In this document: positions 1-11,016 of the stretch, piece by piece | Layout: each line of letters begins with the position of its first letter | How positions within the stretch are numbered: the stretch's first letter is position 1 | From: Pseudopithomyces maydicus | Lineage: Eukaryota; Ascomycota; Dothideomycetes; Pleosporales; Didymosphaeriaceae | DNA: 64,000 nt | Direction: 5' to 3' | NCBI GenBank assembly: GCA_026873275.1 | Contig: JANTUC010000001.1 | Coordinates: 620,001-684,000, forward strand | Translations under genes and position numbers: made by a program | The notes under the pieces: generated by a model | What the model was told of the DNA's origin: nothing | The model's input: the letters and a program-made list of their open reading frames with translations, nothing else | Database searches by the model: none

Positions 1-38
1 GCCCAGCAGTTCGCAGAAGCAACCCACCAGCAACCACG

Positions 39-2941
39 ATGCGTTCTTATGCTGCGCTGGTCATTGCAGTGTGTCTGGCACCGGCCGCTGCTATTTTCGA
101 GGACGATGCGTTCCACATAGACTTCCATTATGCCTTGCTAGGCCAACCGAAACATGAGGCCACCTTCTTCCAGAAGCCTTATGCTGCCAGCAAAGCCTCC
201 CTCCTATACACTGTTTCCGAGAACGGAACTGTCGGTGCAGTGAACCCCAAGGACGGCGCATTAGTGTGGCGCTCGGCTCCAGGCGTGTGTGGGACAGGCC
301 ACCTTAGGGCCGGCGAAGAGCAAGACACCGTTATCAGCGCCCTCGAGGATCGCATAACTGCGTGGAGTGCCTCGGACGGCCGCATCGCTTGGCAAACCAG
401 CGTCCACGGTGCGATTGCAGAAGACTTGGAGATTCTGGAACAAGAGGACGGAATTTCCAGCAACGAGATTAAGGATGCACTCGTGCTACTGAGCCACGGT
501 ATCAACGGTGTGAAGAGACTTGATGGCAAGACGGGACGCGTCAAGTGGACCTTTGAGGATACAAGGTACGTCGTGCGGTTATGAACAACATGCTTTCACT
601 GACTTGTGCAGCGGTGATACTCCTTTCCAAGTGTCTTCCTCGCCTACCACCATCTACTACGTCTCTTTACACTCGCCACTTTTGGGAGGCGGTTCCAAGC
701 TCAGGATCACAAGTTTAAGTCCCATTACTGGCAAGAAGCTTGATTCGTACATGTTGAGTTCCGAGGGTGAAGTGTATACAAAGGACAACATTCTCTTTGC
801 TGGAGCGAATACGGCAGCACCTATCCTTGCATGGACTGACAAAACGCACAAGGTACTCAAGGTGAATGTCATCGGGACAAAAGGCGTTTCAAGCTTCAAC
901 ACGCCTTCCAGCGAATTCGTCGAGTCGATTACTCTCCATGCACCCAAGAAGGTCAATTCGCTACCTCATTTCCTAGTCGAATACCAAACGGCTACAGGAC
1001 ACTCCGCTGAGGTCTATCATATCGATTTGAAAAAGGGTGCTGTTTCTCAGGCCTATAAACTTCCACTTTTTAAGGGCAAGGGCACGTTCGCGACCAGCAC
1101 TTCGGACGCCAACGTATACTTCACGAGAATCACGGCTGAGGAAGTAACAGTTGTTTCTTCGGTTTCACATGGAGTTCTTGGCAGATGGTCGGTTACAGGC
1201 TCTCCCGCTCTCGCGGGGGCCTACCCAGTTCATGGTGTCTCTGAAGTTGTCGTGAAAGGCACATCTGCTTCCGCTGTGAGATCCGCTGTTCTTTTTTCCA
1301 ATGGACAATGGGCTCTTGTTCGGAACAATGAGATTGCATGGAGTCGACCTGAATTCTTATCCGGTACTGTAGCGGCAGTCTGGGCACAGCTGCCCGAAGA
1401 AGAATCTCTCGCTCTTCAACTGGAAGAAGAGCATCACCAAGACATCATCAGTGCTTATATCCATCGTGTGAACAGGCACCTACGCGATCTGGACCATGTT
1501 CCGGCATGGCTACAAAGCTTGCCCAATAGGGTGTTGGGAAGCGTTGCTGGTAAAACAGACGATTCCACCATTGGAGAAATCCAGCATGATACATTTGGGT
1601 TTCACAAGCTGGTCATTTCTGCGACTGACACAGGATATTTGTCTGCGCTCGATGTAGGCTCGAAGGGAAAGATTGTGTGGAGTATCAATCTTCGTCAGTT
1701 CATGCCTACGACTACGTATTTCAGACCGTCTTTGAAGGCGTTCCGGGGTTTCGTCGAGATTCAAGATGCCGGTGCTACCAAACCTTTGTTCATAAACTCA
1801 ACTACTGGCGAACAAGTGTCTCCCGAGTACGTACACGACCAATCGCCGCTGGCCCTCGGGGAGGATACTTTGATTACGTACAAACTTTCGGAAGGCCAGC
1901 TCAAAGGCTTCCTGGGTGTTGAAGCCTCTTCGCAACCTGTCTGGACCTTCGTACCTTCTGCGGGGAGAGGATCGTCGGTTTTACACCCAGACCAGCCAAA
2001 GACCCTGTTGCTTCTATTGGAAAAGTCTTAGGAGATCGCAGGGTTCTCTACAAGTATCTTAACCCGAACCTTGTTCTCATCACAGCGGTTGCTGAGGCTG
2101 GACACCGTGCTTCGTTTTATCTATTAGACTCTGTCTCTGGACAGTTGCTTCACACGGCATCGCACTATGGTGTAGATATCTCTCGGCCAATCCCTTCTAC
2201 CCTGTCCGAGCACTGGTTCACCTACTCCTTCACACTCGATTCCACATCGTCTTCTCCGTCGCACGGCTACCAATTAGTCGTTTCTGAACTCTACGAATCT
2301 CCCCTACCCGACGATAGAGGTCCACTCGGAGCATCTGTCAACTCATCTACGATGCAGCCTATGGGTGATCCTGTGAAGCCTCACGTTCTTTCTCAGAGCT
2401 TCCAGATCCCGGAAGAAATATCGCACATGGCAGTCACGCAGACAAGACAAGGTATCACGAGTCGTGAGCTTCTCGTAACCCTACCTGCTTCTAATTCTAT
2501 CATTGGCATCCCTCGTGGGGTGATTGATCCCCGACGCCCGGTTGGTCGTGATCCTACAACCCAGGAACAATCTGAAGGGCTCGTCAGGTATGCTCCAATG
2601 ATCATGTTCGATCCCAAATGGCACCTTAGCCACAAATACGAACTCATCGGAATCAAAGATGTCATTGCCAGTGAGAGTGGCGTTGAAAGCACCAGCTTGG
2701 TTTTTGCTTTTGGGTTGGACATCTTTGGTACAAGAGTTGCCCCCAGTTTTGCTTTCGATGTATTGGGCAAAGGATTCAACAAAATCCAAATGCTTCTTAC
2801 GGTTGCGGCATTGTTCGTAGGGGTTTTGTTCGTAGCTCCACTGGTAAGTAATGTCCAAATTGACAGAAGAGAAGTACAAGCCCTCATCACATTTAGGTCC
2901 GGAGAAAGCAGATCAACTCTCTGTGGACAGTGCCACAGTGA
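39..2941 (+). CDS. EMC1: ER membrane protein complex subunit 1 (EMC1)
   Basis: Exons 39-565, 612-2843 and 2897-2941; the introns have GTACGT..CAG and GTAAGT..TAG borders. The product (about 934 aa) has a signal peptide (hydrophobic residues 1-18), a long luminal beta-propeller-like region with PQQ-type repeats, a conserved C-terminal region, one membrane helix near residues 898-920 and a short basic cytosolic tail starting RRKQ. In the known family this is the largest EMC subunit, part of the ER insertase for tail-anchored and multipass proteins. The reading frame breaks once, in a G4 run at 1962-1965. One extra G restores the expected continuation (GERIVGF...DPVASIGKVLGD) and makes the total length divisible by three. 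The start is the first ATG and fits the signal peptide. Identity is secure from the conserved middle and C-terminal region. Confidence 0.9.
1962..1965 (+). other. Apparent -1 frameshift in EMC1 (G4 run)
   Basis: Upstream of this G4 run the EMC1 frame is open from 612. Downstream the conserved EMC1 sequence continues in another frame, and the original frame stops at 2031. There are no splice borders nearby. One missing G explains it. Confidence 0.8.
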
Positions 2942-4051
2942 ATGCGCGCAACAATTACAACCAGCGAGTACGTTAGCTACGACTGGTTTATTGGATGCTT
3001 GTGTTGGGGGACTGTATGTCGTGCAACACTCTACCAATATGTTCCCGCGTCGAGGCTCAAGTTTGCCGGGACGGTTACAGGCAGTATATGTGCGAGGAGC
3101 TGCCGAGTATTCAAGTAGCGGAATTCATACGCGATCGGGGGTAGCGGATTGTGATCGTATCGTATCGACTACCAAAACGCACACTCGTGACCAGGCGACG
3201 CCTCATCCCGTAGTGCAGCTTCAGTGACGATCTATGAGGTCTGTTACGACTCGTATGGTTGCGCTTTGGATCCCAGTCGGTTGCGGCTAGTGGTGTTTTG
3301 AGAGAATAGAAAATCGCTGTGAAACAGCTGCATGTGTTTGCTCTGCTGTTCCATCAGTTCATGCTATTGACTTCGGGGCCCTTGCCCTCTCGTTATGATT
3401 GGACGAGGATCACAAGGACCCTCAGAAGCCGCGTTCAGCGCGCGTCCAATCTACATCCACTCGCTTCGCTACCCCTTGTTGTGTCATGCCGCCAACAGCT
3501 TCGTGCTGGGCTTCTTTGCCTATGATGTTAAAGAAACTTACCCAGTCCCCGCCCATCGTCTGCTCGTGTCGAACCTTTTCACCTATTGTATGTATGGAAA
3601 TTGAAATTCCGCTTTCGACACTTTCATTCAACAATATCACTCGCCATCTGTAATGAAAGAATTTGTTGTCTACAATGTGGGTGTGGAGAGCCCACCGCTC
3701 GCTTTCAGACCAAAACGTAGAATGCCACCCACAGTAAATTCGGAGAAACAACGGTTGTGGCCTTTCCGCTTCAGCAAAGCATTCATCTATTGCACCCGTG
3801 ATAACGGCAGGGGAGCAGACCGATGCTTCTTTATCTTGCATTGCTTCCTACCTGGGTAGGGTTGCACAGGGCTGTGTATCGGTGATCAACTCATCTGGCG
3901 AATGAGTGAACAGCAAATTTAGTCGGTGAGCCGCGCTGGCATTTCGTACAAAAAAGCGCTTATCTGCTGCCTCCTTGCAGTCTTCTTTGGAACATGTAAC
4001 AATTTATATTTTGACTTTGGTGACATACAGTCAGTAAGCTGGTTCAACAAA
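2942..4051. other. Intergenic, EMC1 to rhodopsin-domain gene
   Basis: No supported gene. Short overlapping open frames exist on both strands (the longest, minus 3422-3841, is 139 codons), but none shows a recognisable domain or plausible splice structure. The interval should hold the EMC1 3' end and the promoter of the next gene. Confidence 0.5.
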
Positions 4052-5417
4052 ATGACCGTGCAGCCCACTGGGCCAGGGCTAACGCTATTGGTTGTCATGA
4101 GTGTGTGTCTGGCGCTCACGACAATGGTTGTTTCGCTCAGAATTTGGGCAAGGCTGACGATCAAAGCAGTCGGTATTGATGATTGTAAGTTCGTCTAGTG
4201 GGACCTCGAGATGCTTGATAACATCAACATCCACAGGGCTGATGATTTCCGGCTGGGCTTGTCTCACTTTCGTTATTATTTGCGACTTTATCTTCATCAG
4301 ACATGGTGTGGGTGCTCATGCCTATCTCATCTCATCAGAAGACAGGAAAATCGCGACAAAGGTACATTGCTCCCGATCTGGAGACATCGAGAAACATGAG
4401 ATTTGCAGAAGATGCTAAGGTCCTGTCCTAGGTGTTTCTCTTTGCTGGCATAGGGTATGCCATTACGACTCTTCCAATCAAAGCGTCGATTTGCGTGCTT
4501 TTGCTCCGTATCACAGCCAACACGCGCGCCATTTACACACATGTTCTTTATGCAAATATCTTCGTCGCCTTTATTGGAACGCTTGCGCGAGTCGTAGCAT
4601 ACACAACAAGATGTCAGCCGTTCCGTGCTGCGTGGGATCCAGAAGTAGGGACATGTGCGGATACGCGTATATTGACGAATACATCTTACTTCTTTGGAGC
4701 AACTTGTATTCTGACAGATGGAGTCTGCGCTATCTTACCGACTGTTGTCGTGTGGCATATGCGGCTCGAAAAGCGGATCAAATGGTATATTGGGATTATC
4801 CTAGCACTTGGCTTTCTGTAAGTATGTTTTCACCTTCAGCAAAAGGCCTACTCCAACTTTATTTACACATTTCCTTTATGGGAAACAACACGCGAAGCTT
4901 GGTAGAGTTATGCTGACACACGAGCAATGCCTCTATCGCCACTATCATTCGTATGAAATACCTTTCGCACTACGGAGATCCCACAGATACTCTTTACAAT
5001 TTGGTACCCATCGCGCTTTGGTCCGAGATGGAATGTACTCTCGGTATCCTCGCTGGCTCACTTGCCACTCTTCGCCCGCTCCTCCGCTACTTGCCTCATC
5101 CCTTGTCATCAAACCTTGTCATACGCCCATCATCTCACGCTTTAGATGACTGGTTTCCTGATAACTTGAACATGAACACCCCTTCCATCTCCATGCCTGG
5201 TCACGCTTCAACCCAAAGCTCGATGAACACTAGAACGAGATTTGGGAGGAGGATCCTGACGGAGAACGGAGAAGATACTACATACATGGGACAATCGTTT
5301 CAGATCCGGGGTGGTGAAAGCAGAGAAATTGAGGATGACGAGATAGATAGCGTAAGGATGATGCTCCAGACGGGGCATAGTGGATCTTTAGAAATTGTGA
5401 AGGTGAGAAAGAGCTAA
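4052..5417 (+). CDS. Fungal rhodopsin-domain (SAT4-like) integral membrane protein
   Basis: Exons 4052-4184, 4237-4361, 4432-4817 and 4925-5417 join in frame to 378 aa. Family landmarks are present: an N-terminal helix followed by RIWARLTIKAVGIDDW, the helix-3 segment with the conserved Lys in PIKASICVLLLRI, the extracellular CQPFRAAWDP..GTCAD motif, and the late ALWSEMECTLGILAGSLATLRPL segment. About seven hydrophobic helices and a polar cytosolic tail of roughly 100 residues are visible. The family (fungal 'rhodopsin domain', related to Pth11-like receptors) sits in the plasma membrane; ligand and function are mostly unknown. The start at 4052 is the first ATG in frame. The acceptor of the last intron (ACGAG) is weak and is chosen because it keeps the frame. 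Confidence 0.82.
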
Positions 5418-6716
5418 AGCATTGCTCGGGAGATTGGGTTGGAAGACGGCAGAACCAAACATTCTTGATAGTGATCCAAGTGTGGGTATTACATCAAAGT
5501 TGTTGTCTTCATGCTTCAGCGAATTTGCCTCTAGCCAAGCTTTAGCACCTGCACACTCTACTCGTTGCCACGTCTGTTTCTTATAACTTTGAATCTTGTT
5601 GAAATGTATAGCGTTGCTCTTATAAGCTGGTCTCTTATCGCATTGATCCCACATATGAACCTAGTGTGGCTCGGCGCCCCGGCGCGGGTGAACGCACACG
5701 GCCGCGTCGACAGAAAGACGTCTGGAAGCAGCGTTTGTCGCCAATGCAAATCCATCGCAGTTCTCTCTCTTCATCTAAAAACACCCAAATTATTATTTTC
5801 CCGACGTGCGCCAATTACCGAACTTTGCTTGTTTCCATTCTCTGGCTACGCACATTGGTTGTGGGCCTCGGGCATGGCCACGTACTTACCCTTCAGTCAC
5901 GTCTGCTTAAGCCTCTCTTTCAGGTGAATTAAGAGACAGAGTACAAGAGTATGGTTTTCCTCCTTTTCACTTGTTCTGGCGTTTTTGGAAGATTGCTGGT
6001 TGAAATTCTTCCAGTGACGGCGCTACCTTTTACCGATGTCACAAAGTTTCCTTCGACGTTCCCGGATGATACAATTGAGTGGCTTGTTCAGACTAGCTAG
6101 TCTCAATCTTGCAACCAATTTACTACGAACACGCTACATCGTCGACCTCAGACTACAACACCATGCGCATCTAAATGCCCCATGGTTCATACAACAGAGA
6201 ATATTGGCTGTTACCCTCTGCGCTCTTCCTTGTTACGGAAGCCAAATCACCCGCAAGAAGCCCAAAACACATGACGATACTCGGATAGTAGATAACTCGG
6301 GCGCAATGTATGCTGGAGAGTATTTAATGGATTCTTTCGGGGTGGGGGGTATATAAAAAGAGACATGATCAGCGTCCTTTCGCCACCGCGTCACGCAATA
6401 TGAAGGTTCGCGATAACCTGGAACAAAATGCTCATATCACATTTTTAGATCGCGGAGACCGACGAGTACGCCATTCTGTCGCAATCTGGTCTGACTAAAC
6501 TGTAACATCAACAAAACTCACCATAATTGACTGTATTCTAATGAATACTGGTTCTGGGGCTGAAAGGTCGTACACTTCAAAGGAGATTGCGTCTATCTTG
6601 CCAATAACTCTCACCTGCCTGCTAATTCATATATTTGAGCGTAATTGCTGGTCATTAAACAGCTGTAAACTCTTAACAAACGGACCTTGTCGGTTGATAA
6701 TCAATCGAACAAAACA
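5418..6716. other. Intergenic with an isolated TATA-like box
   Basis: No convincing gene. A strong TATA-like element (TATATAAAAAG, about 6350-6360) is followed 41 bases later by an ATG at 6401 opening only 32 codons. Otherwise there are scattered short frames without domain features. Confidence 0.4.
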
Positions 6717-8014
6717 TCATGCAGTCTTTCTCTGGTCCTCTACACTTGTTGCCTTTCTAAATGCCTCGTTAGTATGTTCCCATACCATTTCCCTGATGCC
6801 CATTTTTCTCATTTTAATCAATAACTCTTTAACACGTTGGCCGGGACCCTCGCAATCCCAGCCCACTGAGTATACACTTCCTTGCCTGCCTTCGGTAGGA
6901 TCGCTAGACCCTACTCCATGGATCAAATCAACGCCAGTAGCTTTGCCTCTTGCGGGAGCATATTTCATACTTGTGCTCATAAACACATGTCTCTCACCAC
7001 ATTCCTTAATCGGCACGCATAGCCACCGCTCGAATAGCCATTTTGCTCTACCAAGCATGCGCATGCCCGGTATATCGTCAAGCAATGGGGTAATTACGGT
7101 GCCGGGAAAAACATGCACGAAGCTTACGGTTTGATGGGTCTGTTCTGCGAGAGATTCCAAGGCAAGAGTGTGCATGCCTAGGTTTGCCCAGAGTAAGTCA
7201 GTGCATGGTTGGTTCGTTTTTGTGTACGTACTAGTGAGGTGCCTAAATGAGTGGATGCAAAGTCAGTATAAGCCAAGATATAAGGGAGGTATTCCATTTT
7301 CTATTCTTTCCAGGTGATACATGCACGTTCACTTTGCACCTGATTGTTCAACCTACCCACGAATTCGATGAAATGGGATGCGTAAGGCTGCGAGGTCGGA
7401 CATATCGATCCATCCCTCCTTTGTGCCGCCTGCAACATCGATGACCCGCGCAAGGTAAGAGGTAGTACCAGCTTGAATGAGTAGTGGTAGGAGGTTCTGC
7501 GGTATACGAATTCGATTATAATAAACAGTGGTTAAGAAAAGATGGAGGCCTTCGGAGGATACTGCACCTAGTCAGCAGGAGCATGGTTTATTGGTGAAGT
7601 GCCCAGAATGAGAGTGTCATGATTAACACATCTCGTTGCTGTATAATGATTAAGCTTACAAGCTCTATCCATTCTTATCTCACCCATGCTGAGGACGATC
7701 AAGTTGACCCTTTTTTCATTGTTTTTCACCACTTCACATGCTCTGTCTGTCTCTCTTACTGAACTCAAATCAACTTTTACAATTGTGAACTGAGCATCTG
7801 ACTTGATTGTCTTGCATTCTGCCACTACGCGTTCAGCAGAAGCGGTATTTCGAGCTAACAAATAGATGCGCGGTGCGACAGTGTAACTGACGAAAGATTT
7901 CAGCGTTGCAAGACCAATGCCACTTGTTGCTCCGGCAAAAACAGCAACAAGGCGATTTGTAAGGGTCGATGGTAACAGGGCGTTGGACGCAAGAACTTGT
8001 TGAAGAGATACCAT
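6717..8014 (-). CDS. Atypical short-chain dehydrogenase/reductase family protein
   Basis: Minus-strand exons 8014-7684, 7567-7357 and 7242-6717 give 355 aa. Residues ~28-37 (VFAGATSGIG) form the NAD(P)-binding glycine motif of a Rossmann fold, followed by the basic LLAR segment and the VKVDLSSV acidic turn typical of NADP-preferring SDRs. The later blocks (YYNRIRI..NLLPLL, LARVIDVAGGTKEG, TLALESLAEQ, VSFVHVFPGTV, EECGERH-like CGERHVF, and C-terminal VWEHTNEAF) match a fungal SDR-like family often seen near secondary-metabolite genes. The classical YxxxK catalytic pair is not visible, as is usual in that family, so the chemistry is uncertain. The last intron is inferred from frame continuity; an alternative 3' acceptor closer to GMHTLALE would break the frame. 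Confidence 0.78.
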
Positions 8015-9617
8015 ACTGCATGGACAAAGGCTCAACCACAGTTTGATGAATAACTTAGAATATTAAGATGTTGGAATGCGTCGTACAGATTCCTTGTATA
8101 CTTTCATACAAAGGACTCGCCATACTGGTTGTGTTATATTATATTCCTTTCAGCGCCGTACGGAATACCGTACACAAAACCGTACAGAACGCCGAATTAA
8201 GCGCTAGTGCCAGACCCATGTAGAACATAGGTTCGGACAAAATGAACAGATGAGTACCCAGTTGAACATGACTGATTAGCAACCTATAATACTATAAGCT
8301 ATAACTACTAATTAAGATAATCGGCCTATACTGACTTCTTACTAGCTTTGTTATAGGAGACGAGTGGAATCTTCTAGGAAAAAAAGGACATCGGCGGTAT
8401 CTTAGCTAGTTTCTATAAATGCTCTAGTTCTGAACTCTGAAAAAGCATAGTTGTTTTTTAAGTAAAGTGAAATAATTTGCCCATTTTTTTCTTTACCACT
8501 CAGCTATAAAACGGCTCTATCACTTGTAATATTCAAATCTGATTTGAGTAAAGGACAATCTCAAGAGTAAATAAGTATAAAGGAGATAAATGTATCAGTT
8601 GACTATTGTTTAAAGCAATTGTAGTATAGGCTATCAATAAATACCAGGATTAAAATACACAATGCGGTCGGTAATTGTCTGTGTAATATACTAACTAAAT
8701 AGCCAATCCAGTCCATATCTTAGTGTAATTTTAGAAAATGCTGGAGCCCAGCCTTAGTAATTTGCAAAAAAATAAAAATATAAATGTTCTAGTAAAATAG
8801 TATAGTACTTTGTAGGTGGAGTGCGGATTATTCTTCTCAACCCCGAGCTTACAATTGTACAGAGTGACAGTATTGTTAAGACAAAAATCAAGTTAATAGT
8901 TCTATAAGACTAGGGAAAATTCTATTGTCAGGCGCAAGTTACTGTTTAGTATACTACACAGTCCATCTTATGCCCATCATAATTTCAGCTAGGGGAGAGG
9001 CTTCGCAGAGTAGCTTAATTCCGCTCAACATTAGCAGTAGAATCACATATTGCTTTATTTAAGTTCCTATTCTAGGACTCTTGACACTAGGAATCTCAAT
9101 GTGCGGATCGGCGTTTTAGTCTATTTAGTGAAGGCTTACATGTATATTTGTATGGTATACAAAATCTATGGATTGACGAGGTTCTAATCATCACACCATA
9201 TAGATTTCGTGAACATATTTTTCTACGAGTAGTTAAACCACGGAATGCTACTTGACAATAGCATTTACACGGTGTCAGAGTCATTAGAAATCACATACGT
9301 GAAAGCAATATTACATATGTACCTGTTGCCTGATTTGAGTGTAGGATAGAATTCTAAAGTTTTATTGAACCAGTCTTTAGGTTTTTTTTGCTAAGGACCA
9401 GGGTCAATGTTAGATATTTTCACACTGTATTTTGTCTATAGACGGAAAGTAGATGGTCCTTCATACTCAGAGTCAGTATTTTGGTTGGCCACGGTGTCAC
9501 AAACAGCAGGGGCTTGGCGTGCATTATAGATCCACTCCCTGCGAGCTTCGTCTGTTACCTCGTGTAGCCACATCCGGTTTCTCCAACTGTACCCCGCCCC
9601 AACTCTGCCTTTTTAAA
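8015..9617. other. AT-rich, gene-free stretch between SDR and GST genes
   Basis: From about 8,280 to 9,430 the sequence is clearly more AT-rich than the flanks, with dense stops in all frames and many TA dinucleotides. This fits a small, old, RIP-degraded insertion or relic. No element ends or target duplications could be identified. Confidence 0.5.
8156..8185. promoter_or_regulatory. Three CCGTAC hexamers spaced exactly 12 bases apart
   Basis: CCGTAC occurs at 8156-8161, 8168-8173 and 8180-8185, 142-171 bases upstream of the SDR start codon. The regular 12-base phasing suggests a multimeric binding site. The factor is unknown. Confidence 0.45.
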
Positions 9618-10556
9618 ATGGCGACCTCGAACTCACTTATTCTGTATGACATATCCTCTCCCAGGCAGCCCCGCTCCTATGCACCGAACCCGTCCAAATC
9701 TAGATTAGCCCTCAACTTCAAACAGGTAGCTTTCAGGACTGAATGGACTGATCTACTGCACCTCGAAAATGCGAGGAAGGGCCTGCAGTGCCCGCCTACG
9801 CGTAAGTGATTTCTTCCATCGCATCACGAGCTGAAGCTCCGGATCGGCATAATCTATGTGTATCTATGCTCGAACCGCGCTCATCCCTGGATCGTTTTAG
9901 GCAAGCTCGACGACGGTTCTGATTTCTACACCCTTCCCATGTTGCACATTCCTTCGACAAACACAACGCTCGGTGACTCCTTCGACATAGCGATCTACCT
10001 CGATGAATCATTTCCGGATTCAGGGGCAGGTCAGTTATTTCCCCCGGACTCGCAAGGAAAATGGCAGGGATACGAGTCCCCCGCGAAAGATACTCCCTTC
10101 TTCGCCCCAATAACCACCAACGCCGGTACAGCAACAAAGTACGCTGCATATGCGAAATTCAACCTCCATGTCGATGCGACGTTCAGTGCTGCCATGATAG
10201 GCTATGGACAATTTCTTCCGTTCAACCCCGAGACCGCTTCCGCCGTAAAGGCGCAGATGTGCAAGCGTGCACACCTCAACTCATGGGATGACCTAAGCAT
10301 TGTAGGAGAGGCGAGGGAGGCACTGAAAGCACCATTCATGAAGAACCTGCGAGGGTTGGCTGAGTGTTTCGAGGGAGGTGGTGTATATCTCGAGGGGGCT
10401 AGGGCCTGTTATGCCGATCTGATCTTGGGTGGGTGGCTGAACATGCTGAGCGTGTTGATGCCAGAGGACGAGTGGAACGACTTCAGAACCTGGCACGGAG
10501 GTGTCTTTGCGAGCTTGCACGATGAGTTGCAAGCCAAGTATTTTGCGTGTGAATAG
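9618..10556 (+). CDS. Glutathione S-transferase-like protein
   Basis: Exons 9618-9801 and 9901-10556 (intron GTAAGT..TTTTAG) give 279 aa. The N-terminal part holds the thioredoxin-fold signature of fungal GST_N proteins: LALNFKQVAFRTEWTDL, then after the splice RKLDDGSDFYTLPML, and the STNTTLGDSFDIAIYLDE segment that normally contacts glutathione. The C-terminal half is helical and carries GGGVYLEGARACYADLILGGWL, matching the GST C-terminal core. The expected role is conjugation or detoxification in the cytosol; the substrate cannot be told. A longer open frame runs upstream of 9618, but the ATG at 9618 begins the conserved domain. The gene is divergent from the SDR gene across the AT-rich stretch. 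Confidence 0.82.
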
Positions 10557-11016
10557 TACCAAACCCAACGGTAGTATTACTGCAGTACCGGCGCAGTATT
10601 AAATATTATACAAGCTAAAGTACCTCTGCATCGCCGGCCCCAGCCAGCTGTCTTCCGGGAACAGATGGAAGGAAACGAGCCGCTGATGAATGAAAATGGA
10701 AGTTTGAACAGAACCATGTTACCTTATGAACAGCAATACGGCCAAAATAAGAACAATCCGAGATGTCAACTTCTTGCTTTTGACCATTGCGTAGAGACAT
10801 TCTAGCCCACGCTATGCAACCGCCGCTTTGCCAACAAAATGGAATAGTGCACTATGAAGCAACGAGAATGGTCGTGCAGTCGTATGTGTTGGATGAAATG
10901 ACAAAGGAGAAGAGACGTGGTGTCTTGGGTGTGAGTTGGTGCCGAACAGAAACAATTAAAAATGGAGCAAGCGTCTCTTAGTGTCAGAGATGATGCAGCA
11001 GCGTAATGTGCACATG
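10557..11016. other. Short convergent intergenic region
   Basis: Lies between the stop codons of the GST-like gene (+) and the ADF-domain gene (-). Nothing else is supported. Confidence 0.5.

Noticed and set aside
3422..3841. 139-codon open frame on the minus strand
   Set aside because: No domain, signal or splice logic; opposite-strand frames of similar length overlap it.
6401..6520. Possible micro-gene downstream of a strong TATA-like box (ATG at 6401; unspliced 32 codons, or 20 codons if an intron starting GTTCGC is removed)
   Set aside because: The donor is not of the GTNNGT type, the peptide matches nothing I know, and such short frames arise by chance.
6717..10556. Secondary-metabolite gene cluster
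   Set aside because: SDR and GST-like genes lie near a membrane protein, but no polyketide synthase, peptide synthetase, terpene synthase or P450 is present.
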